DNA from: Desulfonatronum thiodismutans | GTDB lineage: Bacteria > Desulfobacterota > Desulfovibrionia > Desulfovibrionales > Desulfonatronaceae | Direction: 5' to 3' | NCBI RefSeq assembly: GCF_000717475.1 | Contig: NZ_JPIK01000006.1 | Coordinates: forward strand, 1 to 64,000 | Length of the DNA: 64,000 nucleotides | In this document: positions 63,581-64,000 of the stretch, one piece after another | Numbering within the stretch: position 1 is the first letter of the stretch | Layout of the letters: every line of letters begins with the position of its first letter | Notes under the pieces: generated by a model | What the model was told of the DNA's origin: nothing | Databases searched by the model: none | What the model saw: only the letters and a program-made list of their open reading frames with translations | Translations under genes and position numbers: made by a program

Positions 63581-63994
63581 ATGCCGAAACCCAATCTTCG
63601 TTTAACGCCACAGCGAAAAATCATCCTTGAAGAGCTACGAGGGACCCGGACGCACCCCACTGCCGACGAGGTTTACGACTTGGTGCGCAAGCGGCTTTCC
63701 CACGTCAGCCTTGGGACCATCTACCGCAACTTGGAGTTTTTGCATTCCCAGGGACTCATCCGCAAGCTGGACAAGATCGGTCCACAAATGCGGTTCGATG
63801 CGTTCGTGGACCCGCATCTGCATGTCTGCTGCGTTGAGTGCGGAAAGGTTGGGGATTTACCTCCGGACGCCGCTTCGGTGGTCATGCGCCGGGACCCCGC
63901 CCTTGAAGCCGAGAGTGAATTTCGGATCACCGGGCACTGGCTCGAACTGTACGGCATCTGCGCGGATTGCGTGACGGCGCGTGAAGAAGGTTGA
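63581..63994 (+). CDS. Fur-superfamily regulator, PerR-like
   Basis: The 137-residue metal-dependent repressor has an HTH domain with LRLTPQRKIILEELR and HVSLGTIYRNLEFLHSQGLI. The MRFDAFVDPHLHVCC segment contains the RFD-xn-HxH pattern of PerR-like regulatory metal sites. Two CxxC pairs (CVEC near 87 and CADC near 129) form the structural zinc site. It could sense peroxide or a metal; Fur itself cannot be excluded. Next to a redox chemoreceptor, PerR is the better guess. The gene is complete, ending six bases before the window end. Confidence 0.85.
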   Translation: MPKPNLRLTPQRKIILEELRGTRTHPTADEVYDLVRKRLSHVSLGTIYRNLEFLHSQGLIRKLDKIGPQMRFDAFVDPHLHVCCVECGKVGDLPPDAASVVMRRDPALEAESEFRITGHWLELYGICADCVTAREEG

Positions 63995-64000
63995 CGAAGC

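Overview
The window looks like a chromosomal piece of a GC-rich, Gram-negative sulfate reducer of the Desulfovibrionales type. The clues are a chemoreceptor whose periplasmic domain carries a CxxCH heme motif (like DcrA of Desulfovibrio), a neighbouring four-heme cytochrome, a very large FAD/Fe-S lactate-dehydrogenase-like protein, and an aromatic amino acid supraoperon that starts with the archaeal-type enzymes ADH synthase and dehydroquinate synthase II. No close genome could be checked, so this placement is an inference.

Layout. (1) 0-11.5 kb: core genes. A chemoreceptor behind a good sigma-28 promoter, a CheW, the hydrogenase maturation factor HypF, a REP-like inverted repeat and a hexamer array, a 1196-residue FAD/Fe-S dehydrogenase, malic enzyme, RuvX, a 29-residue membrane microprotein and tRNA-Ser(GGA). 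(2) 12-48.4 kb: a long TonB-dependent uptake region. It holds four outer-membrane receptors, three AraC-family regulators, an FmdE-like periplasmic protein, an O-methyltransferase-like enzyme, an ABC-2 system whose permease carries a degenerate M1-peptidase-like domain, a pair of exporter-fold ABC half-transporters, a DUF4198-like periplasmic protein, a LolA-like/outer-membrane-barrel/RND trio, and a complete TonB2-type energiser (DUF3450, large and small ExbB, ExbD, TonB, TPR). (3) 48.6-60.7 kb: a promoter, an aromatic leader-peptide attenuator, and twelve genes that go from ADH synthase through chorismate to Phe, Tyr and Trp. (4) 60.8-64 kb: a tetraheme cytochrome, a heme-containing chemoreceptor and a PerR/Fur-type regulator.

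How the genes work together. The TonB region reads as a self-contained import island, probably for a metal chelate or cofactor: receptors bring a ligand into the periplasm, the TonB2-type complex energises them, and ABC systems move it onward. Part of it is a segmental duplication: regulator, operator, receptor, terminator and second operator occur twice (about 21.0-25.4 kb and 29.8-33.7 kb) with different genes downstream. A 43-base composite element occurs four times, once before each presumed transcription unit of the two blocks, and is the most likely binding site of the duplicated AraC regulators.

The strongest regulatory structure is the leader before the aromatic operon. It encodes a 34-residue peptide with FYFGFFYFW in its middle, followed by a terminator and a clear competing antiterminator, so one attenuator seems to sense Phe, Tyr and Trp together. 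A second intrinsic terminator separates tyrA from trpE inside the same operon.
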